From Xiphophorus maculatus (lineage: Eukaryota; Chordata; Actinopteri; Cyprinodontiformes; Poeciliidae), in assembly GCF_002775205.1 (NCBI RefSeq), contig NC_036447.1, forward strand, positions 21,372,501-21,436,500: 64,000 bases of DNA. The letters run 5' to 3'. The position numbers and the translations under genes are program-made. This document shows, piece by piece, positions 1 through 35,500 of this stretch. Positions within the stretch are counted from its first letter, which is position 1, and each line of letters opens with the position of its first letter. Below the pieces are notes generated by a model. The model was not told the origin of the DNA. It searched no databases and worked only from the letters and a program-made list of their open reading frames with translations.

Positions 1-408
1 TGTTCCACAGTCCAATAAATTTAGACTACTTTCTGAACACCAATTAAATTGCAGTCTGACTTAAGTTATTGCTTTGGGTGATGAGTGATTACTCCACTAG
101 CTAAATGACTAGAGGTGCACCAAGAAATCAGCTACAGTCCAGAATAAAAACAATTATACACCTGACTCACCTTTCTTTATCATACTATATAAATATTAAC
201 ACAAACCAGACATTTACACAAAAACGATGATGATGAGAAAGATCACAACATCTCTAAACCAGAAACTACAGATTAATGTACATCAGACAAATACGAGTGC
301 TATATGATTAGATCCCTGTTGTACTCTCTTTGTAAATACAATATGGTTCACAAAGTTACAAACACCAGCATTAGATATTTAAAACGCACAAAAGGGCAGG
401 AAACTCAC

Positions 409-22162
<21,754 letters not shown>

Positions 22163-22262
22163 GGTGAGATTTAAGGATGTGAGGCCTTTTTATTGTTCAA
22201 AATGTGTCAAAAATGATTCAACTATCTTTTTGGGTTTTTTTTACAGAGATGTGCACAGATAG

Positions 22263-22277
22263 ACACTAGGTGGTGCT
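22263..22277 (+). promoter_or_regulatory. candidate CTCF motif
   Basis: ACACTAGGTGGTGCT on the plus strand fits the CTCF core (CCACTAGGTGGCGC) with few mismatches. It lies just upstream of the GA-rich ldb1 5' region. Confidence 0.35.
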
Positions 22278-23099
22278 AGAGCGCCTGCACTTTTTTCCTC
22301 TGGTGATAAAAGGTGCCCTTTTGAATTTTTTTGCATTGTATTGTGTGTGGCCCAGAGTAGCATTTCTCTATCTAGAAGCCCTGATGTTTGTAATTTTGCT
22401 CGTCATGACAACCGTTTAGCTTAAAGGAGGTCGTAAGTCCATATTTTACCTTTACATGAATCTGTAATAATTGTGCCATTTTATTAATCCCAAGACTTTT
22501 ATAATAATATGCACCTAAAATGAATCTTTGTTTTGAGTTGATTGTTTTTTCTTGGTGGTCGTGTCCCTCCATCCCACTGGACATGTTGTTTCATGTGTCC
22601 ACTAACAGTACATGTCGGTATTTTTGTTTCAAATTCATCAAATTGTTCACGTCTGTTTTATTTGGACTTTTTTTAAAAAAAAAAAGAAAAATAACTTAAA
22701 AGATACAGGCATTTATTTTCTTGTCAAATTGGCAGAGAGATTAAGACAATTGTCCAGAGGGGCATCAAATATCTGCTGGCTGCTCCTTTTTGTGCACTTG
22801 AGCACCGTTGTCGTTAGTTTTTACTCACCTTAGGAGAGATTTATGCTTGTTTGTTGTGGCGCTACCCTTTTTCTGTAAAATCCAAACTAACGCTGCCCTT
22901 GTGGTCCTCGTTCCCCTCAAACTGTTTTTGGACTTCCTGTCAACTTACAACAAACTTCAGTGTGTATCTTTGAGATTTCATGTGACTGATGAACACAGAT
23001 CTGTGCCAGACTTCTTCTTTCTTTTCTGTTTTTGTGAATATGAATTGAACAGATCTCTGTGTGAGTTTCCCAGACTGAGATGTTGTTTTATAATTTAAC

Positions 23100-23440
23100 T
23101 CTTTAAACTTTGTTTGCTCATTTATGTTCTCTAACAAACCATTGAGGTCTACATAGACCAGCTGCATTCATGCTGAGATTAAATCACACACAAGTGGACA
23201 CTAATGTAATCAGGTGACTTGTGAAGTCAGTTGGGTGCAATGGCTTTTATTTAGTGGTTTCATAGCAAAGGGGTTGGAAATACCAAATGTGCAGCCCAAT
23301 TTTAATTTGTATAAAGTCCTTAATTTTCACTCAACTTCACAATAGCTACTTTATATTTGTCCACCACTTAAACTCTTAAAAAATGCATAACATTTTGCGG
23401 CTTTGACATAAAAAGCTGTGAAAAAAAGTTAGCGTGTCAA
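23100..23440. mobile_element. Tc1-like transposon fragment
   Basis: Phrases such as TGTTCTCTAACAAACCATTG, CATGCTGAGATTAAATCACA and ATCAGGTGACTTGTGAAGTC resemble the flank and terminal part of a common fish Tc1 family, read antisense to the transposase. It is truncated and mutated. Confidence 0.55.
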
Positions 23441-25089
23441 CATTTATGACTGATTCAGGACCTTTGAATCGTCTGAGCTAAAAACCCTGAGAGTGTATAA
23501 ATATATAAATATCTAATATTCTGAAAGACCTTCAGAGGAAGTAAAGAAAAACTTACTTCACTCTTCCCATTCAGATATTCAGAATCAAAAGTCCTGCAAT
23601 AAGACATAAAAAGGCTAAATATCAAAATATTCATGTTCTCTTTTTACACCAAACAAGAAACACAAATTTGCATTAATCTCCTCCTCCAGAAATTTTCCCT
23701 TCCCTCCTTTTTATGTGAAAAAAGAAAAACACTTGCTCTTTGTCACCCCTCCTTTTCTTCCTCACCCTCTGTCTCATTAAGCACTATCTCATTTTGAGGA
23801 GGAGAGTGTTAAGCCAATCACAGAGAGGAAGAAAGAGCCGAGGAAGGGAGGAAGGAGGGAGATGGAAAGGCGGTGAGGCTGCAGGAGGAAGAGGGCAAAG
23901 GAAGATGGAGAGAGGTGGAAGAAAATGAAGAGAGCGAGAAAAGGAGAGAGAGGGAGAGAGAGAGAGGGCCACGGGTAGATGGAAAGAACGATGGAAGGAA
24001 AGAGGGAGAAAGAGAGAATAAATAGCTCTGGCGCACTCGTCCCCATTACCCCGGGAGGGCACTGTCACCATGGCAATGTGGCAGAAAAAGGATAGCACAA
24101 GCATGATGAGCTTCAACTCACACTCACATTTTTTTTTGAATACATGAAAGCTGTGGTTCACACATACATGTGCCTACATTAGCAGTTTCATAGAAACAAC
24201 TTCATACTTTCAGATTAATGTGTGCACACACTGCAAGCTGTCTAACACCTTACCATAATTATTGATTTACAAGCACACACACATAGACACCCCCCCCCAC
24301 ACACACACACACACACATCTGAACAGTCAGTTAGCAGAAAATCAAAGCCTGTAAACTCAGACAAAATGACTGAATCAAAGAGGAAGCTTTCCGCTTACAA
24401 GCTAGCCTTAGCTACGTAGCACAACCAGCTGCTACAGAAAGTTTGCAATATATCAATTTTAGACTCACATTAATTATAATCTTTTTGGAAGTCATGGGCA
24501 CGTTTATGCTTTGCGTATTGATTCTTGCCATGTGGCGACCATTAAGGCAAATAATAAATGACTGTAGTCAGCAATTTTCTGTCTTAGAGCTGCGGTGGAT
24601 GTTGCTTTAGTCAATATGAAAAAGATCTTATGTGGTTGTTGATAGGTAGAAAAAACGTGAGAGATCTAGGGGTATTTTAACATTTTCCTCCCCCATCCCT
24701 ACTTGTTACCAGTACCTGTCTGATAACTTGAAGCAGCTTGAAAAGCCCCAATCAAGAGAAATGTACTGTCAGATTGACATCTGTCAGCCTAGAAAGGGTT
24801 TGTGACCCCGGCGAACCACACTGAGGTGCATGAACAGAGAAAACATGGAACAGTGTTGAACTTTCCCAGTGGTGACAGGCCTGCCAAAAATTACCTCAAC
24901 AACTCTTTCAGGAGATCACACGAGAGGAAAAGTAATGGCATCAGTTTGGTCATCTCATCCGTCTCACACTTGGAGACTCTAGTCTTTCGGTAAAGTATTC
25001 GGTGGACTTATGAGATAAAGTGAGAATTTTGTATACATGTCTTTTGTTTGTGGGGCCATGTAGGAACTAACTGAACATTTTACAAATAG

Positions 25090-25470
25090 AACTTCACAGT
25101 CCAAAATGGTGTGGTGGTTTGTGGCTGCTATGCTTTTTCAAGTACAAGACAACTTGTCATGATCAGAAGAAACATGAACTCCAGTTTCGTCTGGGAAACA
25201 TGGGTTAAACAGCAGGAAAGTGATCCAGCAAGAATACCTCCGAGTGTTTGTTGTCTGCCAAACATAGCATCTTGTCTGATGGTCAAAAAGACCAAACAAG
25301 CTTTTCTTCTCTGCTAATGCAGTCTCCCAGATGCCCTTTGGCAAACTCTAGTGCAGCATTGATGACAGTGTCTTTCTCATTGCCACTCTCCCATAAAGTG
25401 TTGACAGAGGAAGAACCTGGGCAGCAGTTGTTGTATACAGTCTCTAAACGGGTGTGAACATTTATGCAAT
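25090..25470. mobile_element. Tc1-like transposon fragments
   Basis: A sense-like piece (ACTTGTCATGATCAGAAG, CAGCAGGAAAGTGATCCAGC near 25150-25235) abuts an antisense-like piece (CCCTTTGGCAAACTCTAG, TTGCCACTCTCCCATAAAG near 25335-25400). Both resemble Tc1 transposase DNA, perhaps from different subfamilies. No intact frame remains. Confidence 0.45.
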
Positions 25471-26309
25471 TACCTATATTATGTAAATTATTTCTATTTG
25501 TCAGGGTTTTTTTTAAAAAAAAAAACAGTTTTCAATTTGGCACTAACATTTTTTGCTGGGTTTTTTTTTCAGCAAGTTTTTTAGTCCAAGTGTTTGGCTA
25601 ATTAGCTTAAGAAATGCAGCGTGCATCCGGCCTGAGAGGAAGAACCCAGACTGGCAGGCTGTTCACGGCCAGTCTGTTAACTCCTGTGTTCAGGCTGAAT
25701 CTGCATCCTGTTTCTCTCAGCTACATTATTGATGTCGGTTTCTGTTACCATGCTGAGTGGCTGAGCATGTGTGTGCAGGAGCGTCTACACACCTGTAAGT
25801 CACTGCCTCCTACCAATTCATCTCTCTGCTCTGCATCCCCTCACGGCCCCTAACCCCAGAGTTTACAGACAAAAGATGGTGACCAGAGCACAGCACATCT
25901 AAACACATGGAGGGCTAATGGTCCTGCACCACCAGCTCCCACTGGAGAGTGGGAATTCTCTGGTTAAAGTAGCTTTTTGTATTTTGCTAAACATTTCTGT
26001 TAAGTGAAATATTTTTGACTTGGAAAATAGTGCTTGGAAATAGTTTTTTTCCACCACAGACTTCCTTCGTTAGTTTTTTTGTTTATGAACAAACTTAGCG
26101 GTACCATTTTGTTTTCCTTTAGTTAGTGATTGTTGCGCTCATTTACTCTGTCAGTTGGTGTGTTAAGTTCATGGCTTGTTGGCGTTCTTTTTTTTCTTTT
26201 ACCAGAGCTAAATTTTCTTTCTTTGACTTCTTTAACTTTTGAGTTTAATACTAACACTACTACTCCTAATAAAAATTTCTTATGATCCATCATGTTCATG
26301 TGTTAAAAT

Positions 26310-26690
26310 GGCCCAGTCAAAGTACAGATCTACAGACCCCTTCAATAAATTTGAATATTATTGAAAGTTTAATTTATTTGGGTAACACCAAGTGAAACAC
26401 ATTATTTATTAATCATTTCTCTGAATCGTGATGATTTTCTGCTGGCAGCTGATGAAAATGTGACATTTAAAATTAGAATATTACAACAGGCCAATTTAAA
26501 AAAAACTGAGTAAAGTGTGATGAATCAAAACTTATTTATGCTACACTTTTCAGATTTTTGTGCACAAAAATACTTCAAATGTTTAAAAACTATGTATCAT
26601 TTTCCTTCCACTTCACTGTTACACATCAAGTTGATGTATCCCATTAAATCCAGATGATGTTTGTGGTTGTAACGTGACAAAACGTCAGTG
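26310..26690. mobile_element. Tc1-like transposon fragment (3' end)
   Basis: Contains ATGGCCCAGTCAAAGTACAG and, further on, CTATGTATCATTTTCCTTCC and TTGTGGTTGTAACGTGACAA, which resemble the end of the transposase gene and the terminal region of a common fish Tc1 family. The middle is deleted. Confidence 0.6.
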
Positions 26691-27487
26691 TCCTCCTCCT
26701 TCTCTTGTATCGCTCTCAGACTGTCACTTCTCGCTAACAGGTGTCCTCTCAGCCTTCTGGGAGGACATTCCTCCTCTTTGCCACGGAAGAAGAATACAGC
26801 CCACTTGAAGTAAAGAAAAATCAAACATCGACAAAGGCAGCTCTCTTAGCTGACTTGAAGTAGTATAAGCCCCACGAGTTGTGGGTTTATTTCCCCTGGT
26901 GTGGAGTTAAAGATCAGAGTGCTTTTGCTTTTTTTTTTTTTATTAAACACATGGCTCCCACAATATTAGAAAGGTCACATAAGTGCACACACAAAACACT
27001 GCATGACTGAGCAGCCAAGACGACTGGAAGGCACGTACAGAAGAAAAAAAAAACCTTCACGAATGCAGAAAAATGTGAGTGAGACTGGGAGATGAAAACA
27101 TAAACCTCACTCCTCGGAGCTCAAGGGTTCTTAAAAAATTCAGACGTGCCAAAAGAGCGCCGTAGGAGTCTTTCCACGGGTCAAGAGGGAGAAAAAGGGA
27201 TGAGCCACACAGGAGAGAGGAGAGGAATGATTTAGCTTTGTTTAAAGCTTCCTCCTCCTCTTCCTCCCTCACCACAGACCAAGATGGCACTCTGCTTTCT
27301 GGAGCCTAATGGCACTGAGTGGGTGAATTTTTACATTTCCTGTGGAAAAAAAAAAAACTGTGGAAAAATGGGACAGTGACTGCAGAGTCAGTTAAATGCA
27401 TTTGTGCATGTGGGGGGCCATATACTGGCATGGTGGTTGAGTGCTGGATGCTGCAGTAAGGTAACCTACTTACACTGATCTCCCCCT

Positions 27488-27490
<3 letters not shown>

Positions 27491-27557
<67 letters not shown>

Positions 27558-27565
27558 CACACACA
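27491..27565. repeat. CA microsatellite
   Basis: (CA)n with one G interruption near 27551, in the ldb1-pprc1 intergenic region. Confidence 0.95.
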
Positions 27566-28130
27566 ACACCCCCAGGTTTACATACACACTCAGATGCTCA
27601 CTCCTGAACACACAGCACCTCACCCGCTGGAGGATGTTTTGGCCCCGTTTCAGACAGTAATGTGCGCCAAAAGGCAGGAGGTGGTTTGAGGGATGAAGAC
27701 TGATGTGGGAAGAAAACTCACACAGACTGACGTATCATAGAGTGGGAATGCTTGAAACACCCCAAAACGCAGCGGCTCAAAATAAAAAGACACGTTTTAA
27801 CCTTTTAAAATATGAGCCTGTGGCTACATTTCCTTCCCTGCTAGTCTAATGCAGCCATTGACCCCACCATGACTCTTAGCAAAAAGGTCAACTCCTCACA
27901 GTATGCTCACCACAACAGGTTGGACACAATCACAGCTCTCAGCTGGGGGTTGGGCAGGAAAAAAAATCACCAGCTGACACAAACGGTGTGAACATGCGTT
28001 TGATTTAAAAACCGACCTTCATCAGGTGGAGCTGTGTAACGTCAGGAGGGACGTATCAATCACGGTTCCAAGATATTAAGTTATTTACAACTTGTGTGGT
28101 CAACGGAAAACATGCGACATTGTTGTGCAA

Positions 28131-28146
28131 TGCTGCCATCTAGTGG
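28131..28146 (-). promoter_or_regulatory. candidate CTCF motif
   Basis: TGCTGCCATCTAGTGG on the plus strand reads CCACTAGATGGCAGCA on the minus strand, a very close match to the CTCF core. It lies about 1.4 kb upstream of the pprc1 start, in the opposite orientation to the motif at 22263. Confidence 0.5.
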
Positions 28147-28411
28147 TCAAAATGAGCAGCAAGCGGTTTCACAAGTTTGGTGTGATTTTCTATTCAGTTC
28201 ACTTCAATTCAGTTCAACTAAGCAGTTGAGCTATACCACCGGTTCAGAAGAAATGGTCTTTCGAAAACAAACTAATCCTGTTAATATGAAAAGAGACCTA
28301 AAGCAGAACATGAGCAACTCGTCAGACGTGGATGTATTGGTCAGATTTGAACTCACAAACAAGGAATTAGACTTTGCTATCAATGTGCAAACACTTAAAA
28401 CATAACATAGG

Positions 28412-28513
<102 letters not shown>

Positions 28514-29329
28514 TTTCTATATCTGCGTGTATACATAGCATTTTTTCAAAATACATGTCCAAATTAGGTTTATAAACATTTTGGATTATCGCAGGTGATT
28601 AATCCTTAAAAATAAAGACCTGCCATTTAACCGTGCACACATTGTATGTACATGACAGTTAACAGTTGACACGTACGGGGTCAGTATCTAAGCTTTCCCT
28701 CTAGATAACCTTTGGAACTAAATTATATTTGGTTTTCATTTACATTTTTCTTGCAAAGATTTCTGTAAGGATTATAATATTTTCTTGTATATGAAGTGTA
28801 ACTGGTAATGTTCTTTATCCCTTTTTGTGTGAGCTGTATATTTGGCATGTTTCATTGTATTATTCCTTCTTAGAATCCATTTATCCATTGAACAGGATGG
28901 TGGAGCTCACTGTCTTTTCTCCAAGTGTGTAAACACTTGTGTACTTGAAATACTTGCACTTTTTTAGACAATAGATAATGAACATTTGAATAAGACTCTG
29001 TTTAAACAACAAGAAAAAAAATGCTAAAACAGGGCAAAAGCGTAAATAATTCGTATTAAGATAAAATTAAAATTTAATTATCAAACGTAGTGTTAAAAAA
29101 ATTGTCATGATGATTTTGACACCAGAGGTCGCAATTTGTATACAATCAAAAAACAGGCAAAACAATACTATCAGGTTTTTCTTATATTTCTTTTTTTCCC
29201 CAAAAGAAATCTTAAATACATTCGTCCCTGACTATGGTGAGTTTTGGTTGTTTTTAATGACCTCTTTAATGATCAGAGGTTCGGTCTTTCGTCTTGGGGG
29301 GGAAATCTGTTCCAACTTTAGCAGATAAA

Positions 29330-29514
29330 ACCGAAGCAGTGCGGAAGAAGCCGGATAGCTGACCCAGAGTCAGACTCCCGATACGCCGCCTCGCTCTTCA
29401 CAATGCGCGCGGTGGTTACAACCTGATCTGAGATCAGCTCTGGCTGCTCGCTTCCCGCCAGTGGACCACGTGTCTCTCCGTCCGGCCTGCCAGCGGTCCA
29501 TGTGGCGGAGCAAC
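29330..29514 (+). promoter_or_regulatory. pprc1 promoter / 5' UTR, CpG-rich
   Basis: The base composition changes sharply from AT-rich to CpG-rich at about 29330, and the CpG richness continues through exon 1 into intron 1 (to about 29720). This is the usual look of a TATA-less vertebrate housekeeping promoter. The exact transcription start is not visible. Confidence 0.6.
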
Positions 29515-32500
29515 ATGGCGGCGCGGAAGAGGGGCGAAGAGAGCGAATTAGCTGCCGGCGACAGCGAATTTCCGTCCCGCAACACCCTTAATGAGGTACC
29601 TGTTCCCCCGCCTAACATTACCCGGCATCCAACTAGTGGTACAAGGGCGTTTTTTGTCGCTGTCGTGAGGCGGTTTCCGCCGGTCCGCGAGGCCACATGC
29701 GCGCATAGCGACACGTGGCTGTAGTACTACTGAGGTAGAGCTCAGGAAGAAGGCTAAAGTGGATCAATTAACCTGGCTTTAACTCCTAAACAGTAGTTTC
29801 TGTAACTCTGCCGACATTTATTTGGCCTCATGACACCTTCGTGTTTTTGACTGAGCGCGTATTAAAAGTGGCAGACACGTTTTTAGGACAGGATGTTCCT
29901 GAGGAAAGGCTGAACTCCTCTCTGGAGCAGCCAGTGTCGTTTTAAATGTCTTTCCGGTTGATAGTCGCACTGATGGTTCACAAACGCCACAAAAAGAATA
30001 TGCAGGTTTTTTCTACTAACAAGGGAAATACACTCTAATTATTTTTATTTACAAGTTTAAACAGTTTCCAGGAGTGCCCATAATCTTGTTGTATTTATGT
30101 AATTGCAGTATTACTGAGCTCCTTCATTTACAGCTGACTCCTCCTCCTCCTCCTCCTCCGCTTCATTAGGGGGTCCTCTCTACCAGTATGAATGCATTTA
30201 TTAGAAAATAGTCTATTGAACAGAAGCCTCCAGTACTTAACTGATTACTGCAACACACATTTCTGACTACAGGCAACAATTACCCAGAAAATGTAGCCAC
30301 ATCGGGGAGTTTTGTCTTAAAACTTCCTGAGAAGAGGCAGTTTTTACTGTTTGGGGCTTTTCCTCATCACCCGAGGGAAAGGAGTGTGTTGTTTGCTGGC
30401 TGTGTAATTGTGGAGCTGTTCTTCCCTTTGTGTGCCTCCAGCTGGTCCTGAGCAGAAGTCAAGATGTGGACCACTCCATTTTGTCCATCTTTGAAGACTC
30501 AACTGTTTCACCAGAGGTCAGAGTTGAAGCTTGTTGATGAAAGCATTTGACCCTCTGCTGATTTTGTGAATTTTCAGTTAAAAAAAATTGTTCTTTGCAG
30601 TTTAATTTCTTCTTTTCATCTTTATTTATTAATTTTGACATGCAGTTTGACATATGGTTCAACAGATACAAATGGTATAAAAAATTAATAAGTATCCAAG
30701 TCAGTCCAATTCAAGCCATCAATTTGAAACAGCTTGTTTCAAAGCTGTTTTAAACAAATTAAACAGAAAGAAACAACAATATGTATTCTGATTTAATTGT
30801 CTTCAAGGAACTAAAGTAGTTCATAAAAAGTTGCCATGTCTGAAGGGATCCATGTCGATAATGTAACCCAGAATGTCTTTTCTTCATAACTTATTTTTAT
30901 GGATCTTTTTAATGATGGACAGCAGGCAATCGGCAAAACAATTAATTTGCAATTATATTATTATAATATTACAATTGGCTCATATGTTTCTTCCTTTTTT
31001 CATGAGGTGAAACTTTGCATTGGCATGCAGAGTCTGCACTCACGATCCGTGACATGTATTATCCTACCAAATAGCTCTCCCCATCACACTGACGTGATTA
31101 GACGGGTAAGTGAGAATGTTGGTTTTTTTTCTTTCAGAGTCATAACGGTGCAGAGGAAGAAAATGAGAGCCTGCTGTGTGCCCTGACTGAGATGCTGGAC
31201 CGAGTGGGGCAGGATGATGACGACGATGGGATCTTCTCACCCTTTGACGTCCTGCCAAACACTGAGCTGCTGCACCGAGCAGAGCACACAGACGAGCCGC
31301 GCCTCCAGGTGGGGAGAAGCTAAATCACAGTGGGAGTAATCATGGGCATCGATGTTGTATTCAGTTTGGGCTTTTAATAACTAATATTAACATTTCTTTA
31401 TCTGAGGCGAAATATTGACGCAACAAACGACTTCAATGAATTATTGAAGGATGTCAAGTAATAAGTTTCCTCTCAAAGTTATTTTTAGCAACCCATTTGA
31501 AGTAATTTATTTCTCAACATAATCGTTCAGAGGCAGCAAAAGAAAACAGTCATTACTGATCCAGATGTTTCACAGACTCTGAAGTGATTATAGTTCAGTT
31601 TCACAAGTTTGCCGCTGTGAAATCACACATTTCTTGCTCTAGAACACAAGATTTCAATCCGGACCGGAGCAGAGTGCAGAGACAAAGTCACTTTAAAGTT
31701 TTTACACTGGCATCTTCCAGTGGACTTTGTAGTAACTTTATACAGGTCATAAAGCGTTACCGCTGTAACAGCACGAGGAGCCAGAAGTTTATGCCGAAAA
31801 TCAGCTGAACAAGACTTAAGTCGACATTCCTGCAGCAGGAGGAAGTAGGTGCTTACTGTCTGTAGACATAACATGCATAAACAGTAATGTTCCACTGTGG
31901 AAATTCACTCAGGAGAGGGCCGATGTAAAACAGGAAGTTGAGAGGAAAATTTGAAAAGCGTAATCCAAACACCCTCTCAGCTGAAAAGCTAAATCTGTGC
32001 CTGGAAACCCACCATTTTTAGACAAGCTATTCTGTGTCTAAGGATGTGTTTCATATCTGATTGTCTGGCTGATTCTCTGATTGGGGACCAAAGTTGCAAC
32101 AATTGTTAAGTTTTCAGCTGGTGCGGTTGTCTTTCACGCAGCAATGTGTCAAATTATCCAAACTATTTGAAAAACCTGTTCACCCCCCTCGCCTGTGGTG
32201 GCGCTGCACTGAGAACCATTGAAGGAAGCGACACTAAAACCTCCGAAGAAGACGTTAGATCAACCTCCTTCTTCACAGAATGTAAACAAAAAAGGAGTGC
32301 TGTCAGATTTGACCAGTTGTATGATTTCTGTTTTGTCTTTGGTAATCCGTTCCTCTCCCTTGATCTGGACACGCTTGTTTCCTTTCTTTGCTCGTTTAGC
32401 ACATTTCAGCACCAAGGCAGTTCAAAGTGCTTTACACCATAAAAACAAATGTTTTAAAAATTCATATTTACCCAGAATGCCATGCGCTGTAGTCCGCTTC

Positions 32501-35500
32501 CTGCTTTTGGAGCAGTCTCAGATCAGCTGGGCTTTTAAAATGCACCAAAGTTCACTTCAACCGAACCAAGACTTAGGTTTTGAGGCGGACTATAGCTCTC
32601 TTATTTGGTCTGCACCAGAGTTTGATTGCACGTTCATACCTCCCCAAACAAACCGGACTTTCTAGGCAAATGGATTAGACTTTGACGAAAGCAGACTAAA
32701 AAAGCTGGCATAAATGCACATTTCTTTGACATTCTGCCAGGACTTTGTTGATTGCTGTTGATGGGGTGTTGTTTCTCTATAATCTTTTTTTCTTCTTGTC
32801 CGAGAAACAATTTTTGAACCTCAACCTCTGTCTTCCTACTCTTCAGGAACCCTCGCCTTCTTTCAGACTTCGACCAAGACCCAAGCCACCAAACGAAACC
32901 TCGAGAACCCGTTCAGACGGAGAGCAGAAAGTAGAGAGGAACGGCCGCCCCCAGATGTTAAAGAAACAAAATCAGAAGCTGTTCTGTTCCAAAAACAGGA
33001 GGGCGAAGGCGGAAGTGGAGGTTTTCACCTCAACGTCCCTCGTCAGTTTGGTGAAACTCATGCACCCCTATTGCTTGAAGCTGCATGTGGAAAAGGAGGA
33101 TGATCCGAGGAAAAACAAGTCCCTTTTCTCTCAGGAAGAGGTGTGGCGATACGAACGGCCTTCCGAAGACGGCGACGAAGAGATAAATGTCGTGTCTGAA
33201 GATGAGACACCTTCAAAACAGACAGAGGAGGAGGAAGAGGGTGGAAGTAAAGGGGATGGCACACTCCTGAAGAGTGTACTGCTAAATGGAAAGACCTCCA
33301 GAGAGAAGAAGAGGGTGAGCTTTGGTCCTGTTCACGTGGCGTCGTTTGATGAATCAGAGGAAGAAGAAATTGAGGAGAAAAGCAGGAAAACACTCGAAGA
33401 GCCATCAGGTTCAGCACTTCAACCTTCAGCACAGCCCTCAGAAGGAAACAGCGGAGAACAAGAGAAGAAGAAAGGCGAGACAAGAACCAAATCACTTAGC
33501 CTGCAAGAATACAGGCAGCTCCGGCTGAATAGACGACCCCCGGTGGAGGAACATAGGAACTACACCACCAGGTGGCCCTCTGTGTCTGAGCTGCCCAAAG
33601 AGCTGCCCCCCATCTTGCCCCTGCATAAACCAAACACAGCAGCTGAGTTCAGCACTTTTACCCAACATGTTAAGTTAAAGGAGGCTAAACTACACAATCA
33701 TCTACATCACAGGAGGCTAAAGAGTTCAAAACCTGAACCCAGAACCTCCCCTGCCAGCCCACCGCCTGACCACTCAGCCACACCCAGCAGCAGGAAACCA
33801 GACAGCAGAAGTCCAGTGAAGAAGCCAAAGCTCGTCAGTAGCGATCCTCCAAACCCGGTCCTCGTTAGACTGTGCAGCAACAAGCATCCACAACAGATCC
33901 AAAATGAATCCCCAGCACTTTATGAGAGATCTTCAGAACCAAAGCTCAGTACCTCCCATCCCAACGACGACAGTAAAGCCGTGGACACCCCACTGCTTCA
34001 GGAAGTAAACGCCAAGCTGACTGAGATGCCACCACCTGTTTACCCTGAATCTCCTCAGAATCGGAGCCGAGCAGAGCGGCCGTCGAGTCCAGACATTGGG
34101 TTTACGGCTATCACACCACGCCTCCATCAGCCTCCCACAGAGGGTCACATGATGTCACAGGAGGAGTTTACAGACTCTACGGAACCAGAACCGCCTCAGA
34201 ACGACTGCAGAGAGAACAGTGCTGCTGATCAATCAGGTAAAGCCTCTTGAGGACGGGTCACTCCATCTGAGACAGAGAAAAACAAGACTAGGTCGAGTTT
34301 CTGGATTGATTTAATTAAAACAAAAGATTTTATTTTATAGACTTTTCACAAGGGAACAATTTACCTCACTGACAGCTTCTCTAAAGCTAATCAAGGCAAA
34401 TTGCATCTTAAACTAAATGTAATAATGTTTTCAAGAACAGGAAAAAATAAATCATCTCGGTTTGTTGTTCTTTCAGGTATTGAAGCTGCTGACTTGACCA
34501 GCCTGCTGGAGCAGTTTGAGGAAACACAAGGTGGGCTGATAACGTAGTTACAGCATTAAAATGTCTTTAATTTATTTACATATGGAAGTTGTCTTTAAAT
34601 ATGTTAACCACGTCTCTTAAATTTGGTTGGGGCAGGATTATTTAATCTTGTACATTGTATGTAGTCTTTTTTTCTTGAGACTTTTCTATCAGGCAAAAGT
34701 TTGAGAGGTGGACAGACTCTTCAGTTGAGGCCACTGCTAACTAGCTGCTAATATATCCTTGCTAGGTAGCTATGGCAACCAGAAATACTTACTGGTTTAA
34801 AAGGTAACAAGCTTTTGCTCTTCTTACAGATTTTAATTCGTGTCAAATGTAAACGTGACTTCTTATGGCCTTTTCCTGTAAGGAAGTTTGCCAAGCATTG
34901 TGCTGCCAGGAGATTCTTCCACCTGAGCTGTTGATCTCTGTTGCTCCTCCAGAGTTACCATTTGTACTCATGGCTGCTTCTCACAGAGCTTCAGACATTG
35001 TTTTTATAACTCAACCCTGTGATAAATCCTTACCAGTTAGATGCTCAAACCAATTAGATTAATTGTACAGCATTGTAACTTTCTATTTAGTGTTTATAGT
35101 GTTTTCCATTAAATGTTGTCTTGCATTTTATGTTGAAATGCAATAAAAAAAAAAACTTTATTTATCCCAAAGGGAAATTAAATGTTGTGATAAAATTGAT
35201 TTGAAATTTGAATATTTCTGTTTGCTTACACTAACAAAGCTATTTACTGTTTGATAAAAGTAAAAACACTGTGAATAATTATTTTATTCCACAGTGTTAA
35301 ACCATCTTCTCACTTTCTCGTTTTTGCTTTTTTTTCCTTTCAGCTATAGACAACAGCCTTTGTAATAACGGGCCTCAACCAGTACCTGCTGCTTCGTCCT
35401 CGTCCAGCGAATCGAACTGTCAGGTGGGCCTGGACAGACCTGAGCCTGAAGGACCAGCACTGACCTGTACATCACCACTGAAGCCCACTGTGGGGCCGCT

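Noticed and set aside
22163-22277. Possible hidden exon between the GA array and intergenic DNA
   Set aside because: No open frame with splice sites; the only structured signal is the CTCF-like word.
29370-29714. Minus-strand 114-codon frame opposite pprc1 exon 1
   Set aside because: A shadow of the CpG-rich promoter and exon 1; no domain or splice context.
32745-32846. Apparent N-terminal extension of the large pprc1 frame starting with an ATG at 32745
   Set aside because: It is intron sequence read through; a good pyrimidine tract and CAG acceptor at 32846 and matching phase from exon 3 place the exon start at 32847.
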